Of a stretch of 64,000 bases of DNA, positions 61,453 to 64,000 are shown in pieces. The notes under the pieces were generated by a model. The model had not been told where the DNA came from, made no database searches, and was given only the letters and a program-made list of their open reading frames with translations. Both the position numbers and the translations under genes were made by a program. Source of the stretch: JAXMBN01 sp046349875 (GTDB taxonomy: Bacteria; Planctomycetota; Planctomycetia; Pirellulales; Pirellulaceae); the NCBI GenBank assembly GCA_046349875.1, contig JAXMBN010000029.1:12224-76223 (forward strand), written 5' to 3'. Each line of letters starts with the position of its first letter. Position 1 is the stretch's first letter.

Positions 61453-61818
61453 GCTTGCAGTCTCGGCCGTTGTGTATAAAGGGTAAGAACCAGAAAATGC
61501 GCAGCAGGGCTAGTGCATAAAATCGACGTTCGTCACGCCATGCTCTTATTTTGGCAAACACATTCTTATTCCACTAGGGACCTATCCGCCCCATTCCCAG
61601 CCGTTGCCATGCAGAAATCCCCGATCGCCCTAAGCGACATCTTTTACGCACGTTTTTCGAGGGAAAAGCCGCTCCTGCCAGCATGACTCGACATCGATAA
61701 CAAAATCGCACAAAATGGAGTTTCTTCGAAGAAACCCACACCGTTTGCGGATAAGCGAGTTGGTTGCGGTTTTTCGATCGATGCATCGAGTCGACGGCAA
61801 GGTCGCTCTCTACATCGT

Positions 61819-61892
61819 GCCCTCGTAGCTCAGTTGGATAGAGCGCGGCTTTCCTAAAGCTGAGGTCGCAGGTTCGAATCCTGCCGGGGGTA
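61819..61892 (+). tRNA. tRNA-Arg (anticodon CCU)
   Basis: A full cloverleaf is visible: acceptor GCCCTCG with CGGGGGT (two wobble pairs), D-arm GCTC...GAGC, anticodon stem CGGCT/AGCTG with loop TTCCTAA (anticodon CCT, reads AGG), T-arm GCAGG-TTCGAAT-CCTGC and discriminator A. The 3' CCA is not encoded. 74 nt. Confidence 0.95.
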
Positions 61893-61914
61893 TTGGATTG
61901 CATGGTTTGTGGTG

Positions 61915-62045
61915 ATGAAAGCGGGAAAATCTCATTTCAACCGGCAACGCGGTTCTTGATTTAATAGAACCCCATCAGCGCCAGAAGGACTTACCGTCGC
62001 GGCATGAGTCCTCGAAGATGTTGTCTTTAAACTCCCCGCTTTCAT
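61915..62045. repeat. Long inverted repeat with internal hairpins beside the tRNA
   Basis: Perfect 11-bp arms ATGAAAGCGGG (61915-61925) and CCCGCTTTCAT (62035-62045) enclose 109 nt that contain further short stems, for example GGTTCT/AGAACC and GGACT/AGTCC. It could be a structured RNA on either strand or the leader of the SRPBCC gene starting at 62076. No long frame explains it. Confidence 0.4.
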
Positions 62046-62075
62046 TTGGTGCTTCGATCTCTTACTAGGATAACC

Positions 62076-62510
62076 ATGCCCACATACCATCACTCCATTG
62101 AAATCAAGGCTCCTCTCGACGTCACCTGGAGCGTCTTATCCCAAGTTGCGGAATGGCCTCAATGGCTACCCACCGTTTCCAAAGTGGAGCCCCTCGACGG
62201 ATCGGATTTGGCCATAGGCCATCGATTCGTCTTACACCAACCGAAGATCCAACCAACGACATGGACTGTTTCTGAAATCGAATCGCAACACCGATTTACC
62301 TGGCGAGCCAAATCTCTAGGCGTGCGTCTTGTCGCTGACCACATACTGCAGAAAACCTCATCGGGAAGCATCGAACTTACCTTAGAGTTTTCCTTCCGAG
62401 GCCTCATGGGTTGGTGGGTAGGACCAAAGTATCGCCCCATCACTATGATCTTATTGGCCAAGGAAGCCAAATCGCTGAAACGACGCGCCGAAACACTTGC
62501 ATCCCAATGA
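62076..62510 (+). CDS. SRPBCC-family (START-like) protein 1
   Basis: A 144-aa soluble protein with the START/Bet v1-like fold seen in polyketide cyclase / dehydrase and lipid-transport proteins. It opens with the family pattern HHSIEIKAPLDVTWSVLSQVAEWPQWLPTV (about residues 4-33), with FTWRAKSLGVRLVADHIL and IELTLEFSFRG in the central strands and a long C-terminal helix (ILLAKEAKSLKRRAETL). These proteins bind a hydrophobic ligand in a helix-capped sheet; the ligand is unknown. ATG at 62076 has AGGA 5-6 bases upstream; the frame open to 62046 lacks such a site. It is followed 87 bases later by a second SRPBCC gene, suggesting a duplicated pair. Confidence 0.85.
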   Translation: MPTYHHSIEIKAPLDVTWSVLSQVAEWPQWLPTVSKVEPLDGSDLAIGHRFVLHQPKIQPTTWTVSEIESQHRFTWRAKSLGVRLVADHILQKTSSGSIELTLEFSFRGLMGWWVGPKYRPITMILLAKEAKSLKRRAETLASQ

Positions 62511-62597
62511 GGTTCATTGGCCTTCGTAGAGCGCTGCAACCTTAAGCGGTGCTCTTGATCCCGTCATTCATTGCTTGACTTATTTCATCCAAACCTC

Positions 62598-63056
62598 ATG
62601 ACGACTACAACACCGATCCATGCTGTCGATTCCATCGTGATCGAAGCTCCCATCTCTGAAGTCTGGAAGGTACTGATCGATGTCGATCAATATCCACGAT
62701 GGTGGCCTCGGTCGTTAGGACTTCGGGTTCTTTCTTCCCCAAGCGATGTGCTCGGCGCCGAAATGCAGATTCGTCCTTACGGTGGCCGCCCCTTTCGTTG
62801 CCGCATAGAAAATATCGAACCGATGACCAGCATTCGCCTGCAGTATTTTGGTGGATTCGTCGAAGGCAAGGGCGAATGGACTCTCGTCCAAGAAGGGAAC
62901 GGGACTCGCGCGAGCTATCGCTTGGACACCGAAGCGCACGGTTGGCTGGTTGCCATGCTCGCCAAGCTCATCTCCTTAGAAAAGTTCCATTCAAACTCTA
63001 TGCAAACTGTCCTGAAAAACCTCGCCGCAATCGTCCAAAAGAACTTGCGGCAATAA
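62598..63056 (+). CDS. SRPBCC-family (START-like) protein 2
   Basis: A 152-aa protein with the same fold as the gene before it: DSIVIEAPISEVWKVLIDVDQYPRWWP (about residues 11-37), FRCRIENIEPMTSIRLQYFGGFVEGKGEWTL, then the C-terminal helix FHSNSMQTVLKNLAAIVQKNL. The N-terminal 'APxxxVWxxLxxxxxYPxWWP' pattern is typical of polyketide cyclase / dehydrase-like SRPBCC proteins. The two genes are clearly diverged, so this is an old pair. ATG at 62598 is the natural start; the frame extends to 62571. The 206 bp that follow (63057-63262) show no coding sequence. Confidence 0.85.
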   Translation: MTTTTPIHAVDSIVIEAPISEVWKVLIDVDQYPRWWPRSLGLRVLSSPSDVLGAEMQIRPYGGRPFRCRIENIEPMTSIRLQYFGGFVEGKGEWTLVQEGNGTRASYRLDTEAHGWLVAMLAKLISLEKFHSNSMQTVLKNLAAIVQKNLRQ

Positions 63057-63262
63057 ACGTGGAAGATCTAGGAAGAAAAATTGATTTCCAGGCCATCCAA
63101 CACAACCACCCGTCTGCCTCAAGATTTTCTATTGCAACCCTAAACGTCAAAAGTATCAGCGGGCGAATTGATTTAGAATGAAAGCGCCTGCATGCTGACG
63201 AGACACTGCCTACGAGGACCGTACCGTTTCACTTAGTATCGCTCGAATGGAGCTTCTAATCG

Positions 63263-64000
63263 ATGCAAACTCGACGCCCTTGGATGCCTAGAGGTTGTTT
63301 TTATGGTGTCCTCTTTTCCCTCGTTTTGGCACTTCATTCCATGGCTCAAGAACTAACGCTTCTTGACGATGAACTCCAAAGCCTCATGGCCAAACTATGC
63401 CAAGAACACCGCTTGCCTGCGATGTGGGTCGGACGGTTTGTCGAAGGACAAGCCCCAGCCTTAGCAGTCACAGGAGTTCGCAAAGTCGACACGCAGGATC
63501 AAGCACAACTCGATGATCGCATCCACCTGGGATCCTGCACCAAAGCTATGACGGCTGCCATGATTGGACAGCTTTGCAGCGAAGGAAAACTCAAGCTTGA
63601 CTCAACGCTTCGCGAGATTTTTCCTGAGATCGAATCGATCGCATCCTCGGATTGGGGAACAACGACCGTTTTAGAACTTCTCCAACATCGAAGCGGTGCT
63701 CCGGCCAACACTTGGTACCCACTTATCGATAATAAATTTCCAGAGCGTCCCGACTTAGCTCGACACCAAATACTCGTCCAGACCACGACCAATAGACGCC
63801 CCAAAACGCGAGCCTTTGTCTATTCCAACGTTGGCTATATCTTGCTCGGCCACATCATCGAAACATTGGAACAAAAGCCTTGGGAGGCTTCGATCGAAGA
63901 GCGATTGTTTCGCCCACTTGGAATCGATTCTGCTGGCTTTGGTCCCGTTGGATTGCCCGATGGCGGAGGAACGGGCCAAGTCCTATCGTCTCGACCATGG
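63263..64000 (+). CDS. Class C beta-lactamase-like serine hydrolase (cut by the window end)
   Basis: The 5' 246 codons of a secreted serine hydrolase of the beta-lactamase / penicillin-binding family (Pfam Beta-lactamase, esterase/DD-peptidase type). A signal peptide (CFYGVLFSLVLALHSMAQ, about residues 12-29) precedes the mature domain. The catalytic SxxK motif is GSCTKAMTA (Ser and Lys in SCTK, near residue 92) and the YxN motif is VYSNVGY (near 189). The stretch between has the usual LQHRSGAP turn. The C-terminal HxG-type motif and stop lie beyond the window. The ATG at 63263 is the first one consistent with a signal peptide. Probably an esterase, peptidase or transpeptidase-like enzyme in the envelope rather than an antibiotic-resistance determinant (inference). 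Confidence 0.9.
   Translation, partial: MQTRRPWMPRGCFYGVLFSLVLALHSMAQELTLLDDELQSLMAKLCQEHRLPAMWVGRFVEGQAPALAVTGVRKVDTQDQAQLDDRIHLGSCTKAMTAAMIGQLCSEGKLKLDSTLREIFPEIESIASSDWGTTTVLELLQHRSGAPANTWYPLIDNKFPERPDLARHQILVQTTTNRRPKTRAFVYSNVGYILLGHIIETLEQKPWEASIEERLFRPLGIDSAGFGPVGLPDGGGTGQVLSSRPW

Noticed and set aside
61453..61818. TPP riboswitch upstream of thiE
   Set aside because: No THI-box segments could be found on the minus strand, so only a plain upstream region is recorded.
61574..61903. 109-codon minus-strand frame over the tRNA
   Set aside because: It is the familiar false frame produced by an antisense tRNA (PGRIRTCDL...). The cloverleaf is complete on the plus strand.

Overview
The window looks like planctomycete chromosome, probably a Pirellulaceae-type member. 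This is inferred from gene content, not a marker-gene placement. The evidence is two giant secreted-type proteins with the planctomycete N-terminal LE-x-R-x-LMA motif and C-terminal dockerin repeats, a twin-arginine DUF1552 protein, a ThiD2-ThiE fusion, an orphan dnaE2, and many small or unknown genes with the weak ribosome-binding sites common in this phylum. Base composition is near 50% GC. No insertion sequence, prophage, CRISPR array or rRNA operon was seen. The only RNA gene I am sure of is one tRNA-Arg(CCU).

Layout. 1-2821: rplU (minus) diverges from a UvrD/PcrA helicase (plus). 2946-40715: two tandem paralogous giant genes on the minus strand fill about 59% of the window. The downstream one (2946-23688) would encode about 6,913 aa but is split by one extra base at 9667-9669. 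The upstream one (23820-40715) encodes 5,631 aa intact. Both are mosaics of zinc-metalloprotease, PPC-like, beta-helix, DG/FEFD repeat, GEVED and cadherin/Ig-like domains, ending in a dockerin and an acidic tail. Giant 1 keeps two complete HExxHxxGxxH sites; the single equivalent domain in giant 2 has lost its catalytic residues. 41150-44477: a LigD phosphoesterase-like protein, a PIG-L/LmbE deacetylase, a 64-aa protein, a locus rich in RNA structure (about 42860-43124), and a DUF1552 protein. 44906-49435: a TlpA/redoxin-like protein without its CxxC, then pyruvate carboxylase. 49471-54836: orphan dnaE2, a secreted cyanophycinase-like S51 peptidase and Hsp20. 55131-55230: a cluster of REP-like palindromes. 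55284-58537: a HEAT-repeat protein with a 61-aa partner, divergent from a DEAD-box RNA helicase. 58564-61452: a zinc-ribbon membrane protein, an apparently frameshifted 58-aa gene, and thiamine-phosphate synthase. 61819-64000: tRNA-Arg, two SRPBCC proteins and a class-C beta-lactamase-like hydrolase cut by the window end.

How the genes relate: most are single-gene units of housekeeping metabolism, DNA repair or stress response rather than one pathway. The coherent block is the giant pair, best read as a tandem duplication of an extracellular or surface protein followed by domain gain and loss. The least explained signals are the structured RNA with a 16S-tail-like loop near 43060, the 11-bp inverted repeat next to the tRNA, the attenuator-like hairpin before the DUF1552 gene, and the uncharacterised repeat families inside the giants.
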